From Spirochaetes bacterium GWF1_51_8 (GTDB lineage Bacteria > Spirochaetota > Brevinematia > Brevinematales > GWF1-51-8), in assembly GCA_001829415.1 (NCBI GenBank), contig MIBE01000037.1:1-50305 (forward strand): 50,305 bases of DNA, written 5' to 3'. Below, one piece after another: positions 15,222 through 23,784 of the stretch. Every line of letters starts with the position of its first letter. The first letter of the stretch is position 1. A model generated the notes under the pieces. It had not been told where the DNA came from. It searched no databases and worked only from the letters and a program-made list of their open reading frames with translations. The position numbers were made by a program, and so were the translations under genes.

Positions 15222-16175
15222 ATGAAAATCCCGCAATCCACCAAAGACCGGCTCCTCAATTCCGAAATCCTGTATATCCGTTACAACGCCGCCCTCCTGT
15301 TCGGCGGAAAGGCAGACCCGTCGCTCCTCGAGCAGGACGATTTCGTCCGTGAGAACCTCGCCGCAGTGAGGACATGGAACGATACCCCGATCGAGCGTCA
15401 CGATAAATCCGACCTGAACCTTCACCGTCTCGCCCTCCTCGCCGACCTCGGCGTCACCAAGGACTTTCCGGGGATGGACGAAGTAATCGCTAAAATCCTC
15501 ACGCACGTTTCCCCCGACGGCATCCTGCTCGTCCTCATCAAAATCCCCACCGTGTTCGGCGGAAGCGGAGAGGCGTCATACGACTGGGTGATGACGAACT
15601 TCCCCACCGTGCTCTACTCGCTTCTCAAAATGGGGGTGCGGAACAGTGTCACCGCGAAGGCGCTCGAACGGCTCGCCTCGCTCGTCGATACCGACGGCTA
15701 CCGCTGTGTCGGATCGATCCCGAAGTTCAAGGGGCCGGGCTCGAAGACGTCGATCTGCCCCTATGCCAACCTGATCGCGGCGAAGGCGATGAGCGAAGAC
15801 CCGGACGCGATGAAAAGCCCCGCCGCGAAGCTCGCTCTCGATTCCGTCCTGCGTCATTGGGACGAGCAAGGCCAGAAGAAATACTTCCTCTTCGGGGTCG
15901 GAACGGACTACAAGAAGCTCAAGTTCCCGTTCGTCTGGTACAACATCCTGCATACGCTCGATACGGCGAGCCGTTACCCGGAATACCGGGGCGACAAACG
16001 TGTCAAAGAAATGGCGGAACTGGTGATGAGTAAGGCTGACGGCGAGATGCAATTCAAGCCGGAGAGCGTGTATATGGCGTACAAGGGGCGCGACTTCGCG
16101 GATAAGAAGCAGGCCTCGCCGACACTGACGCTATTCACGCTGAGGATACTGATGCGCCTCGGGATGGCGGAATAG
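15222..16175 (+). CDS. cytoplasmic helical protein, unknown
   Basis: 317 residues without signal peptide or membrane segment. The sequence is helical with repeated two-helix units (HRLALLADLG, LYSLLKMGVR, LDSVLRHWDE, TLFTLRILMRLG), which could form an alpha/alpha toroid as in prenyltransferase or terpenoid-cyclase-like folds; this is a fold guess only. A conserved-looking GYRCVGSIPKFKGPG and TSICPYANLIAAKAM stretch lies near 155-190. It is G+C-rich, unlike the two genes before it, although it starts only 2 nt after the membrane protein gene. RBS GGGAGG. Function unknown; the PaaX-like operon context suggests substrate-inducible expression. Confidence 0.65.
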   Translation: MKIPQSTKDRLLNSEILYIRYNAALLFGGKADPSLLEQDDFVRENLAAVRTWNDTPIERHDKSDLNLHRLALLADLGVTKDFPGMDEVIAKILTHVSPDGILLVLIKIPTVFGGSGEASYDWVMTNFPTVLYSLLKMGVRNSVTAKALERLASLVDTDGYRCVGSIPKFKGPGSKTSICPYANLIAAKAMSEDPDAMKSPAAKLALDSVLRHWDEQGQKKYFLFGVGTDYKKLKFPFVWYNILHTLDTASRYPEYRGDKRVKEMAELVMSKADGEMQFKPESVYMAYKGRDFADKKQASPTLTLFTLRILMRLGMAE

Positions 16176-16751
16176 TGATACGCACGGAGCGCGGGGGCTA
16201 ATCCCGTTTTTTATGCGGGGAGTTCGAACAACTATTTTGTCCGCGCCTATCGGTTCAATCCGTGTTATCCGTGTGAAATAGGGGGTAGGAAGACTCTTTG
16301 ATTATTCCAATAAATCACGGATGACACTGATTTTCACAGATGGGGAACAGGAAGAACCTTTAGGAAACGTGTCCGCGAACGCACACTAATAAGCGCAAAT
16401 TGAGACTGCTGTCTGATCGAAGATTTCACACAGAGTACGCAGATGTGATTGCATGAATATTTGGCCAGAGATATGGTTATTTTCTCACGACCTATTGCCC
16501 TGTTTGTCAGAAAGGTTTACACAAGGTTTAATAAACAGCTTCGAGACAAAGAGTGAATCTCTTAAACAATCGTCCTTGCTTTTTTTCTCCGTGCCTGTCC
16601 CGAGTAAATCGAGGGGTTCTCCGCGCGAACTTTCCCGGGGTTCAGTCTACCGAAACACTGGGAAATCTCACACGGAGTACGCAGTACCGCGGTGAGTTGC
16701 GTTTTATACTTCCTCGCGTTAAAATAATCCACCGAATTTCACGGAGAGCGT
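16176..16751. other. 576-nt gene-free gap with degraded short repeats
   Basis: No convincing gene. Two related short motifs are visible: CACACAGAGTACGCAG (16428-16443) and CACACGGAGTACGCAG (16669-16684). A distant relative is at 50153 (TTCACGCAGAGGACGCGG). The reading frames at 16453-16695 and 16553-16822 have atypical composition and no ribosome binding site. A promoter for the dCMP deaminase gene is at its right end. Confidence 0.5.
16697..16725 (+). promoter_or_regulatory. promoter of the dCMP deaminase-ankyrin pair
   Basis: TTGCGT (16697-16702), 17-nt spacer, TAAAAT (16720-16725), 26 nt before the ATG at 16752. Confidence 0.45.
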
Positions 16752-17183
16752 ATGGATCAATTCAAGTCCGACCTCTACTATATGCGTCTGGCGAAAGAGA
16801 CGGGGAAGCTCAGCTACTGTAAACGGCTTCAGGTGGGCGCGATCATCGTCAAGGACGGAAATATAGTCGCTTACGGTTTCAACGGCAACCTGCCGGGGCT
16901 GACCAACACCTGCGAGGACATCTCCGGCGACACCCTGCCGACCGTGATGCACGCCGAGGCTAACGCTATCGCCAAGGCGGCGCGTTCGACAATCAGTATC
17001 GACGGCGCGACGCTTTATGTCACCCAGTCGCCCTGTTTCGAATGCAGTAAGTTTATCATCATGTCCGGGATCAAGCGCGTGGTGTACGGCGAGGAGTACC
17101 GGATTTCCGAGCCTATCGACATCCTCCGCCAATGCGGAGTCGAGGTGGTAAAATGGCGCGAGAACGGCGAGCCCGATGCGTAG
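16752..17183 (+). CDS. dCMP deaminase-family protein
   Basis: 143-residue zinc-dependent cytidine/deoxycytidylate deaminase. The zinc and catalytic motifs are HAE (His67, Glu69) and PCFEC (Cys95, Cys98), the arrangement of dCMP deaminases (ComEB-like), which make dUMP for thymidylate synthesis. The GFNGNLPGLTNTCED insert before HAE, with a further Cys near residue 54, matches the form with a second, structural zinc or nucleotide site. Start supported by GGAGAG. The last 8 nt overlap the start of the ankyrin lipoprotein gene. Family assignment is firm; substrate is inferred. Confidence 0.88.
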   Translation: MDQFKSDLYYMRLAKETGKLSYCKRLQVGAIIVKDGNIVAYGFNGNLPGLTNTCEDISGDTLPTVMHAEANAIAKAARSTISIDGATLYVTQSPCFECSKFIIMSGIKRVVYGEEYRISEPIDILRQCGVEVVKWRENGEPDA

Positions 17184-18771
17184 CATTCTCCCGGCAGTCC
17201 TCATCGCCGTAGTCCTTTCCGCATGCGGAAAGACGGTCAAGCCGTTAACGATACACCCCGAGATTTCCATACTCACCGCCGCCGAAAAAGGCGATATCGT
17301 CAAACTGAAAACCATTCTCTCGAATCATCCCCAGCTTGCCGGGACGCAGAGCTATTACAGTCACCCGCCGTTTATCCTTCTTGACGCGACGCCGCTTCAT
17401 ATCGCGGCGTTGAACGGACATGCGGATGTGGTCGAACTGCTCCTGAACTACGGCCAGTCGGGGAATGCCGAGGCGGGCGGCCCCGAGGGCACGGTACGTT
17501 ATACGGCGTTCCAGCTCGCGTGCTACTCCGGGGATAAACTCACAATCGAAGCATTTCTCGCGCACGGCGCTTCCGCGGTTCCCGCGAAAGGCGGCCCAGG
17601 ATTCCCGCCTCTCATGATGGCGGCGTGGGGCGGTAATATAGGGGCGGTCGAACTGTTGATCGGGAAGGGCGCCGAAATCAAGACCGCGAACCCGCAAGGT
17701 CTGACCGCGCTCCATTTCGCGTGCGACCACGGCAACATCGCAGCGACGGCATTCTTGCTCGCTCATGGCGCAAATCCAAACGCCGCGACTTCGCTCAAGG
17801 AAACGCCCCTGCACTTCGCCGCCGCGAAGGGTTATGCGGACATAGTCCGGCTCCTCCTGGAAAAAAAGGCAAACCTAAACGTTAAGAACAGCGATAAAAA
17901 CACCCCTCTCCATCTCGCGTGCCTCGCGGGAAATAGCGATACCGCCGCGTTCCTTCTCGATAAGGGCGCAATTCCCGGCGAGAAGAACTCCGACGGTGAA
18001 ACTCCGCTCCATCTCGCGGCGGGCAAGGGAAGTATCCCTATCGCGGAACTCCTGCTCGCCAAAAAGAAAAACCTTTACCTCGTGAAGGACTCGAGCGGAT
18101 ACACCCCGCTCCATCACGCGGCGGCATGGGGAAAAACCGAAATAATCGAATTCCTGCTCTCGAAGGGCGCAAAGGTGAACGATGTCAACGAGCGTGGAGA
18201 CACCCCTCTTTACCTCGCGGCGAAGCGCGGACATAGTCAGGCGGTCGTTCTCCTCGTGGCGGCGGGCGCGAAAATGAATATCAAGAACATTTACGGCTGG
18301 TCTCCTCTCATGATCGCGGGGGCGTTCGGACGGCTCGACACGATCGATACACTCCTTTCCCTCGGCGCGAGTATCGCGGAACAGGACGGGTGGGGGCATA
18401 CCCTCCTGCATAAGGCCTGTATCGCCGGGAACAAAAAGATGGCGGAATACCTGATCGCGAAGGGCGCGGATGTTAATATGCCGGACTACGGGAACTGGAC
18501 TCCGCTCCATTGCGCGGCCTACGAAGGGAATATCGCGGTCATGCACCTGCTTGTCTCCCACGGCGCGGCGCTCGACGACAAGACCAAGGAAGGACAAACC
18601 GCGCTCCATATCGCGGTCGAGTTCGGGAATTTCCCGGCGGTGGAGTACCTGATCCATGCCGGCGCGGACATCACGATCCCGGACCAGTCGGGCAGAACCC
18701 CCGCCCGAATCGCCCTCGACAACTTCCATTTCGAACTCTACGAATTCCTTATCTCCAAAGGAATCAAGTGA
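17176..18771 (+). CDS. ankyrin-repeat lipoprotein, 15 repeats
   Basis: 531 residues. A lipoprotein signal (MRSILPAVLIAVVLSAC; lipobox LSAC, lipidation at Cys17) is followed by about 15 ankyrin repeats filling residues 33-531. Most have the TPLHxAAxxG core (ETPLHFAAAKG, NTPLHLACLAG, YTPLHHAAAWG, WTPLHCAAYEG). Ankyrin arrays bind other proteins; lipidation would place this one at the periplasmic face of a membrane or on the cell surface. No enzymatic domain is seen. It overlaps the dCMP deaminase gene by 8 nt, so translation is probably coupled, though a functional link is not obvious. AAGTGA-TAG-TCACTT spans the stop. Confidence 0.85.
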   Translation: MRSILPAVLIAVVLSACGKTVKPLTIHPEISILTAAEKGDIVKLKTILSNHPQLAGTQSYYSHPPFILLDATPLHIAALNGHADVVELLLNYGQSGNAEAGGPEGTVRYTAFQLACYSGDKLTIEAFLAHGASAVPAKGGPGFPPLMMAAWGGNIGAVELLIGKGAEIKTANPQGLTALHFACDHGNIAATAFLLAHGANPNAATSLKETPLHFAAAKGYADIVRLLLEKKANLNVKNSDKNTPLHLACLAGNSDTAAFLLDKGAIPGEKNSDGETPLHLAAGKGSIPIAELLLAKKKNLYLVKDSSGYTPLHHAAAWGKTEIIEFLLSKGAKVNDVNERGDTPLYLAAKRGHSQAVVLLVAAGAKMNIKNIYGWSPLMIAGAFGRLDTIDTLLSLGASIAEQDGWGHTLLHKACIAGNKKMAEYLIAKGADVNMPDYGNWTPLHCAAYEGNIAVMHLLVSHGAALDDKTKEGQTALHIAVEFGNFPAVEYLIHAGADITIPDQSGRTPARIALDNFHFELYEFLISKGIK

Positions 18772-18913
18772 TAGTCACTTTAAATAACCGCCCCTTCGAC
18801 AAGCTCAGGACAAGCGTTTCCCGGTGAAAATGCAGTGACCGTTGGGCGTAGTCTAACGATATACCATTAATATAGTTATAGATGTCAGCCGGTTTTTATT
18901 GCCGCCTTGATTT

Positions 18914-18942
18914 TTGCGCTTTCATTCATTTAATGTTACACT
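18914..18942 (+). promoter_or_regulatory. possible promoter of the spiro-SPASM operon
   Basis: TTGCGC (18914-18919), 17-nt spacer, TACACT (18937-18942), 22 nt before the ATG at 18964. Only a modest match. Confidence 0.35.
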
Positions 18943-18963
18943 AATTCCGCGTTAGGAGGGGAA

Positions 18964-20412
18964 ATGAAAAAGTATGCCGTCCTGTTCGACCGGAAAAACA
19001 TCCCGGACAACTACCCTATCGACGACTTTCTCGCCGTCACTGTGGAAAAGCTGAAAGGCGCGGAATGCGAAATATATCTTGTTTCCGAACGGAAGGTCGA
19101 CGGCCTGACGAGCATCAAGCCCGGTACGGCGCACGAGCTTCTCGACTTCATCGCTGAAAATTGCGCGGGCGGAATCGTCCTCCTGATGAACGCATATTGC
19201 CCGTTATTGGATACCCTGTCGCTCGGGGAGATGATCGACGAGCACACAAGGCTCGTGTTCGACTTCACCTATCCCGAGAACCTCCCGAACGGCGTGCTTC
19301 CTGAAATCCTGACCGCCGACGTCGCCCGGTTTATCCGTGAGACAGTCCCGAAGAACGCCCCGCTTCCGAAGAACCATATCCGCGATCTATTCGAAAGCGA
19401 TATCAGTTCCTACGACACCAATATCTACATCAACCCGTCGCGGATCATCCGTTACCGGGTGAACTTCCTCCCGGACAGCCTCAACGACTACCTGATTACG
19501 CGCGGGATCATGGAAAAGCACGGCACCGGACTCGGATTATCCGCCCTCGAGGAGCTGATCTCCAAAAACCCGGAACTGATCCGCAAACGCCCGACATTCT
19601 ACGAGATCGAACTGAACGGCGAACGGGAACAGGCGTTTTTTCCCGACGGCGGCGCGGACGGTGAGATGAGCCCGTCCGATCTCCGAAAAATTCTCGCCTC
19701 GATCCGTGACTTTTCCCATCTCCCCGTGGTGATGTTCGGCCTCTACGGCGACCCGTTCCTGCACTCGCGTTTCGGCGACCTCCTCGGAGTGATCCGCGAG
19801 TTTCCCGACCTGCGCTTCATCTTCGAGAGCCGCGCCCTCTTGACCAACTTCGCGCCCGCCCGCGACGCGCTTGCCCTTCCGAACATCGAGCTGATCTTCG
19901 ACATTTCCGCCTCGCAGGAGAAAACGTTCGCCGCGCAGAAGAAGCCGCGCAATCCGATCCTTCCCCAGCCCTCGCTTGAAACCACGGTCTCCGAAATCAA
20001 GGCGCTTGTACCGTCCGAACGGGTCTATGTCCAGTTCACCCGCACAGGCGGTAACGAGGACGAACTGATGAAGTTCTACGATATATGGAAGGACTACGGC
20101 GACCGGATCATCGTGAAGAAGCCGGACACGTTCGGCGGAAAGATGAACCCGCTCCGAGTGGTCGACCTATCGCCGATAGAGCGTCACGCCTGTCTGCACC
20201 TGAAGCACGATATGGCGATCCGCACCGACGGCACGGTCCAGCTTTGCCGTCAGGACTTTCACCGCGCGCACACAATGGGCAATATCCTGACAGACGGGAT
20301 CGAAAAATGTTGGGCCGCGATGGAAACTCCCTATCACGCGCATTGGAAAGGCGATTACAATTCGCCTCCGCTCTGCGCGGGGTGCGACGAGTGGTGGGTG
20401 TTCAACTTTTAA
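18964..20412 (+). CDS. spiro-SPASM-like protein
   Basis: 482 residues. The N-terminal part (about 1-135) resembles a nucleotidyltransferase-like fold, with IVLLMNAYCPLLD and NLPNGVLPEI segments. The middle has a radical-SAM-like barrel pattern (PTFYEIELNG; VVMFGLYGDPFLH) but no CxxxCxxC, so no SAM-binding iron-sulfur cluster is expected there. The C-terminus is a SPASM domain: HACLHLKHDMAIRTDGTVQLC, then GNILTDGIEKCW and PPLCAGCDEWW, with auxiliary-cluster cysteines kept. This architecture matches what I know as the spiro-SPASM family, restricted to Spirochaetes, function unknown. RBS AGGAGGGG. The next gene starts 1 nt after the stop. Confidence 0.8.
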   Translation: MKKYAVLFDRKNIPDNYPIDDFLAVTVEKLKGAECEIYLVSERKVDGLTSIKPGTAHELLDFIAENCAGGIVLLMNAYCPLLDTLSLGEMIDEHTRLVFDFTYPENLPNGVLPEILTADVARFIRETVPKNAPLPKNHIRDLFESDISSYDTNIYINPSRIIRYRVNFLPDSLNDYLITRGIMEKHGTGLGLSALEELISKNPELIRKRPTFYEIELNGEREQAFFPDGGADGEMSPSDLRKILASIRDFSHLPVVMFGLYGDPFLHSRFGDLLGVIREFPDLRFIFESRALLTNFAPARDALALPNIELIFDISASQEKTFAAQKKPRNPILPQPSLETTVSEIKALVPSERVYVQFTRTGGNEDELMKFYDIWKDYGDRIIVKKPDTFGGKMNPLRVVDLSPIERHACLHLKHDMAIRTDGTVQLCRQDFHRAHTMGNILTDGIEKCWAAMETPYHAHWKGDYNSPPLCAGCDEWWVFNF

Positions 20413-20413
20413 T

Positions 20414-21262
20414 ATGAAACCGTTGTCCTATAACGCCTCCGGCGATATCCGCGAGGTCACTCTTGCCGTCGATAAGCCCTCGGGCGCATCCCTGCTCCGT
20501 GAGATATTCCCGTCGGCGGAACACCTTCCCCCTGAGGCCGCAAGGCACCTGATCGGGCTTTACAGCGAGCCGGGCGAGATCGTACTCGATCCCGATATGG
20601 GTCGGGGCTCTCTCATGGCCGAAGCGGTGTTCATGAACCGCGACGCGTTCGGGATCGGTGGCAGTCCGCTCGACGAACTGGCCGCGCGTGTGCGTCTGAA
20701 CAGTCCCGCGCCGGAAAGGCTCCGTGAACTCCTGCGGGATTTGCCCGAAACCGGGACAGTAGAGTATATCGATACTCTCGAAGATCGTGAGGCGGGGAAC
20801 TTCTTCCGTCTCTGTGTCTGCGAGTGCTATGCGAATAAGAAACACGCCCCGTCCGATATCCGGTCGGCGGCGGAAAAGAATATCGCGGTTCTGGAAAAGG
20901 CGGCCGATAGCGTGGGCAAACGCGGGGTGTTCCAGCATTTCGCGCATCTGACGGAGATCGGACTTAATACCGCCGATATGATCGTCTATTCTCCCGGGAT
21001 AGTCCGCGGGCAGGCGGTCGTTCCTATGTTCTGGCCGGAACTCGGGGGGAAGTACAACGGCACCCGCGATATCTCAAGTAACTTCCGTGAGCTCGGGCGT
21101 GTCCTGAAACCCGGAGGATACCTTTGTATTATCGAGGATAAAGAGACCGCCGGGCGTAACGAGATCGTGTTCGACGACCTGTTCTATCACCGTCATACGG
21201 TCGTCCTCAAGACGGGAAGTTCCGCGCTAGCCGTGACAGTAACTGAAAAGAGGCACACATAA
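20414..21262 (+). CDS. degenerate DNA-methylase-like protein
   Basis: 282 residues. The N-terminal half follows the class I methyltransferase pattern of N4/N6 DNA methylases: LIGLYSEPGEIVLDPDMGRGSLMAEAVFMNRDAFGI, where VLDPxxGxGS is motif I and the acidic strand follows (split here for length: motif I at residues 55-66). However, the catalytic DPPY of such enzymes is replaced by YSPG (in DMIVYSPGIV, about residue 195). GRVLKPGGYLCIIEDK near 230 matches the late motif. It may bind SAM without base methylation, or methylate something else. It starts 1 nt after the spiro-SPASM-like gene, so a shared role is likely. No restriction partner is present. Confidence 0.6.
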   Translation: MKPLSYNASGDIREVTLAVDKPSGASLLREIFPSAEHLPPEAARHLIGLYSEPGEIVLDPDMGRGSLMAEAVFMNRDAFGIGGSPLDELAARVRLNSPAPERLRELLRDLPETGTVEYIDTLEDREAGNFFRLCVCECYANKKHAPSDIRSAAEKNIAVLEKAADSVGKRGVFQHFAHLTEIGLNTADMIVYSPGIVRGQAVVPMFWPELGGKYNGTRDISSNFRELGRVLKPGGYLCIIEDKETAGRNEIVFDDLFYHRHTVVLKTGSSALAVTVTEKRHT

Positions 21263-21281
21263 AACCTTCAAGGAGTCAGAT

Positions 21282-22019
21282 ATGAAAAAGATGTTATTTT
21301 CGATTCCATTGTTATTATCCGTTTTTCTTATCTCCTGCGGAAACGCCGAAACAATCACAGTCACGACGAAGTCAGGCGCTCCCGGGAAAAAGATCGTCCT
21401 CGAGATCGTGCCCGGCCCGGAATGGACCCATCTCCTGATCGGCCTCAGGGGCGCGGGAATCATGACCCCGCCCCAGTTTGTAATCTGGGCAGAAGACCGT
21501 GACGGCAACCTGCTCGACACGCTGTATGTTACGGCGAAGTACGCCTTTCAGAACTGGATGGGCGCCGACCTGAGGCCGTCCACCGTCCCGTACTGGGGCT
21601 TCAAGATGGCGGGCGCGGGCGCGGCCAAGCCCTATGCCCCGTCGAAGGATAAACCTCTCGATACGATCACATCAGCGAGCCCGCAGGCCGGGTTTGTCCT
21701 CTACAGTATAGTCCCTGAGACCCAGAATGGGATCATGATCAAGGCCGAGATCAACGTTTCCCTCGATTTCAACGAGTACTACAGGAACGGCCTGCCCCCG
21801 AACGACGTCTACTACTCAGGCGCGGACGGCGACGGCGGACAGCCCGCGCTGGTCTATCACGCCCTTGTCCTTCCTATCGACGGCACGAACTGGGTTCCGC
21901 TCGTCCTCGCGGGACACAGCAGTCCATCGGGCGCCGACGGCGGGCTGTACACCAATCTCGCGGGGTTGACCACCGCCCTCGAGATGGTCAAGTCGATCAA
22001 AGTGCGTTACGCGGAATAG
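21282..22019 (+). CDS. DUF2271-like lipoprotein
   Basis: 245 residues. Lipoprotein signal MKKMLFSIPLLLSVFLISC (lipobox LISC, lipidation at Cys19). The segment PPQFVIWAEDRDGNLLDTLY followed by VTAKYAFQNW and VPYWGFKMAG resembles DUF2271, a periplasmic family often near flavin or redox lipoproteins. The rest is beta-rich with an Asp/Gly-rich loop (SGADGDGGQPA). RBS AAGGAG. It lies 19 nt after the methylase-like gene and 34 nt before the DMT permeases, so it may share a transcript. Family match is by pattern only. Confidence 0.6.
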   Translation: MKKMLFSIPLLLSVFLISCGNAETITVTTKSGAPGKKIVLEIVPGPEWTHLLIGLRGAGIMTPPQFVIWAEDRDGNLLDTLYVTAKYAFQNWMGADLRPSTVPYWGFKMAGAGAAKPYAPSKDKPLDTITSASPQAGFVLYSIVPETQNGIMIKAEINVSLDFNEYYRNGLPPNDVYYSGADGDGGQPALVYHALVLPIDGTNWVPLVLAGHSSPSGADGGLYTNLAGLTTALEMVKSIKVRYAE

Positions 22020-22053
22020 AACCCGCCGCAATATACACTCATGAGGTAAATCT

Positions 22054-22878
22054 ATGTCGAAACAATTATTATCCGTACTCGTCGCGTTCGCCGGGAGTTC
22101 GCTCCTGAATCTCGGGCAGGGTTTCCAGAAATGGGGCCTGAGCTTCCCGAAGGATAAAAAGTTCCTGCGCTGGTTCATCTGGGGCTTGGGCCTTCCGATG
22201 ATGACGGGCGCGTCGCTCATCCTGCAGGAAGCAACATCGCTCGGCGGAGCGTCGCTTGTCGGCGCGATGATTGGTACCGGTCTCGCGGCGATCACCCTTT
22301 TCTCGATATTCGTGCTGAAAGAAAAAAGCGGCGCCGCGGAGTTCACCGGAGTCGGGATTATCCTCGGCTCGTCGGTACTGATCGGCGTGTTCTCGGGCGG
22401 CGACGCGGCCGCGTCGGTGATCGACCTCACCGCGCTCGCCATCTACTGCGGCTCGATCGTCGTCGCGCTCGTACTGCTGATCCTCATATTCAGGAAGAAG
22501 ACCGCGATGCTCGGAATCCTTTTCGGCGGCCTTGCCGGGGGGTTCAGCGGTTTCGTGACGTTGTTCCAGAAAGTGACCACTTCCAACCCGGCCGGGGCGG
22601 CCTCGATGTTCGCCAACCCGTTCTTTTATCTCTGGGTGGCAATGAGCTTCATCTCGTTCGGTATTCTCCAGTTCGCTTACGGCAAGGGCAAGGCGATCCA
22701 TATCCTGCCTGCGTTCGCCGCGAGCGCGGTGGTCATCCCGATCACGGGCGGAGTCGTGTGCTTCAGCGAGACAATGAACCTGTTCCAATGGGCCGGAGCG
22801 ACGGGTGTCCTCGCGGGCGTGATCGTCATCAGCCTCGCGAGCGTGAAAAGCGCCCCCGCGCCCGCTAAAACGGAATAG
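22054..22878 (+). CDS. DMT/EamA-like permease (paralogue 1)
   Basis: 274 residues with about nine or ten membrane segments, no signal peptide. The sequence SLLNLGQGFQKWGL near the start, two internal blocks of small hydrophobic helices, and EKSGAAEFTGVGIILGSSVL and VCFSETMNLFQWAGATGVLA in corresponding positions indicate an internal duplication. That is typical of the drug/metabolite transporter superfamily, in a magnesium-transporter-NIPA/EamA-like form. Substrate unknown. RBS GAGG. A close paralogue follows after 70 nt containing a direct repeat. The C-terminus SAPAPAKTE is a low-complexity tail. Confidence 0.75.
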   Translation: MSKQLLSVLVAFAGSSLLNLGQGFQKWGLSFPKDKKFLRWFIWGLGLPMMTGASLILQEATSLGGASLVGAMIGTGLAAITLFSIFVLKEKSGAAEFTGVGIILGSSVLIGVFSGGDAAASVIDLTALAIYCGSIVVALVLLILIFRKKTAMLGILFGGLAGGFSGFVTLFQKVTTSNPAGAASMFANPFFYLWVAMSFISFGILQFAYGKGKAIHILPAFAASAVVIPITGGVVCFSETMNLFQWAGATGVLAGVIVISLASVKSAPAPAKTE

Positions 22879-22888
22879 TCCGTCTTGA

Positions 22889-22965
22889 GTGGTCATTACC
22901 TTATTGGAACTGTAGAATGACCACAGGCGGTCAAACCTTATTGGAACTATGAAAATGACCACAAG
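22889..22965. repeat. direct and inverted repeats between the two permease genes
   Basis: ACCTTATTGGAACT occurs at 22898-22911 and 22935-22948, each followed by AATGACCACA within a few bases, so a 37-nt-period direct repeat. GTGGTCATT (22889-22897) and AATGACCAC (22916-22924) form an inverted repeat. The second copy runs into the start of the following gene: its ATG at 22949 and codons MKMTT come from the repeat. GACCACAGGCGGTCAA resembles the arms of the palindromes at 30769-30905. Confidence 0.7.
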
Positions 22966-23779
22966 TAATCAGTTCATCTCGGTGCTGTTAGCTTTTCTCG
23001 GCAGTTCGCTTCTTTCAGTAGGGCAGGGTTTCCAGAAACTGGGGCTGAATGTCCCGAAGGTAAGACGGCTGAAACGCTGGGGGCTGTGGACGGCGGGACT
23101 GCCGTTAATGGCGGCCTCGGCGCTCCTGATCCAGCACGCCACCTCGTTCGGCGGAGCGGCGCTTGTGGGCGCGGTCACCGGTACCGGGCTTGCGGCGATG
23201 TCGCTTTTTTCGATATTCGTGCTAAAGGAGAAACACGGCGCGGCGGAATTCGCGGGTGTCGGAATCATCCTCGGCTCGTCAGTCCTGATCGGCGTGTTCT
23301 CGCTGGAAGAAGGCAAACCCTCGGCAATCGACCTGACAGCCCTCGCGGTGTTCTGCGGTTCTATCGTCGCGGCGCTCGCAGTAATGATTGTCCTCTTCCG
23401 GAAAAAAACCGCCCTGCTCTGCTTCCTCTACGGGAGCCTTTCGAGTGGAATCGGCGGTTTCGTCACCCTGCTCCAGAAGGTCACGACCTCAGGTATCAGC
23501 GGTTCGGAATCGATAGCGGCAGACCCGTTCCTGTATCTCTGGATCGCCCTCGGAATACTCTCGTTCGTGTTCCTCCAGATGTCGTATAATAAGGGGAAGG
23601 CGGTGCATATCATCCCGGCGTTCTCCGCGAGCGGGATAGTGATACCGGTGATAGGCGGGGTGGTCTGTTTCAGCGAGACGATGAACTTCTTCCAATGGGC
23701 CGGGGCGGCGGGCATCCTCGCGGGAGTGATGATACTGGCGTTACGGAGCGCTGAAAGCGAAGTCCGTCCGGCGGAGTAG
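22949..23779 (+). CDS. DMT/EamA-like permease (paralogue 2)
   Basis: 276 residues, a tandem paralogue of the preceding gene with the same arrangement of membrane segments (SSLLSVGQGFQKLGL; EKHGAAEFAGVGIILGSSVL; VCFSETMNFFQWAGAAGILA). Nine or ten membrane segments are expected, DMT superfamily, substrate unknown. Its first codons (MKMTT) come from a 37-nt-period direct repeat in the spacer, and no good Shine-Dalgarno precedes the ATG at 22949; ATG 22955 is an alternative. It converges on the minus-strand secreted-protein cluster, with only 5 nt between the two stops and no terminator visible. Confidence 0.75.
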   Translation: MKMTTSNQFISVLLAFLGSSLLSVGQGFQKLGLNVPKVRRLKRWGLWTAGLPLMAASALLIQHATSFGGAALVGAVTGTGLAAMSLFSIFVLKEKHGAAEFAGVGIILGSSVLIGVFSLEEGKPSAIDLTALAVFCGSIVAALAVMIVLFRKKTALLCFLYGSLSSGIGGFVTLLQKVTTSGISGSESIAADPFLYLWIALGILSFVFLQMSYNKGKAVHIIPAFSASGIVIPVIGGVVCFSETMNFFQWAGAAGILAGVMILALRSAESEVRPAE

Positions 23780-23784
23780 CCTTC

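Noticed and set aside
16453-16822. Two small plus-strand frames in the 16176-16751 gap
   Set aside because: No ribosome binding site, composition unlike genes, and the second overlaps the dCMP deaminase start.
23780-23784. Bidirectional terminator expected between the convergent permease and HTR-family genes
   Set aside because: Only 5 nt separate the stops and no GC hairpin with T-run is visible.
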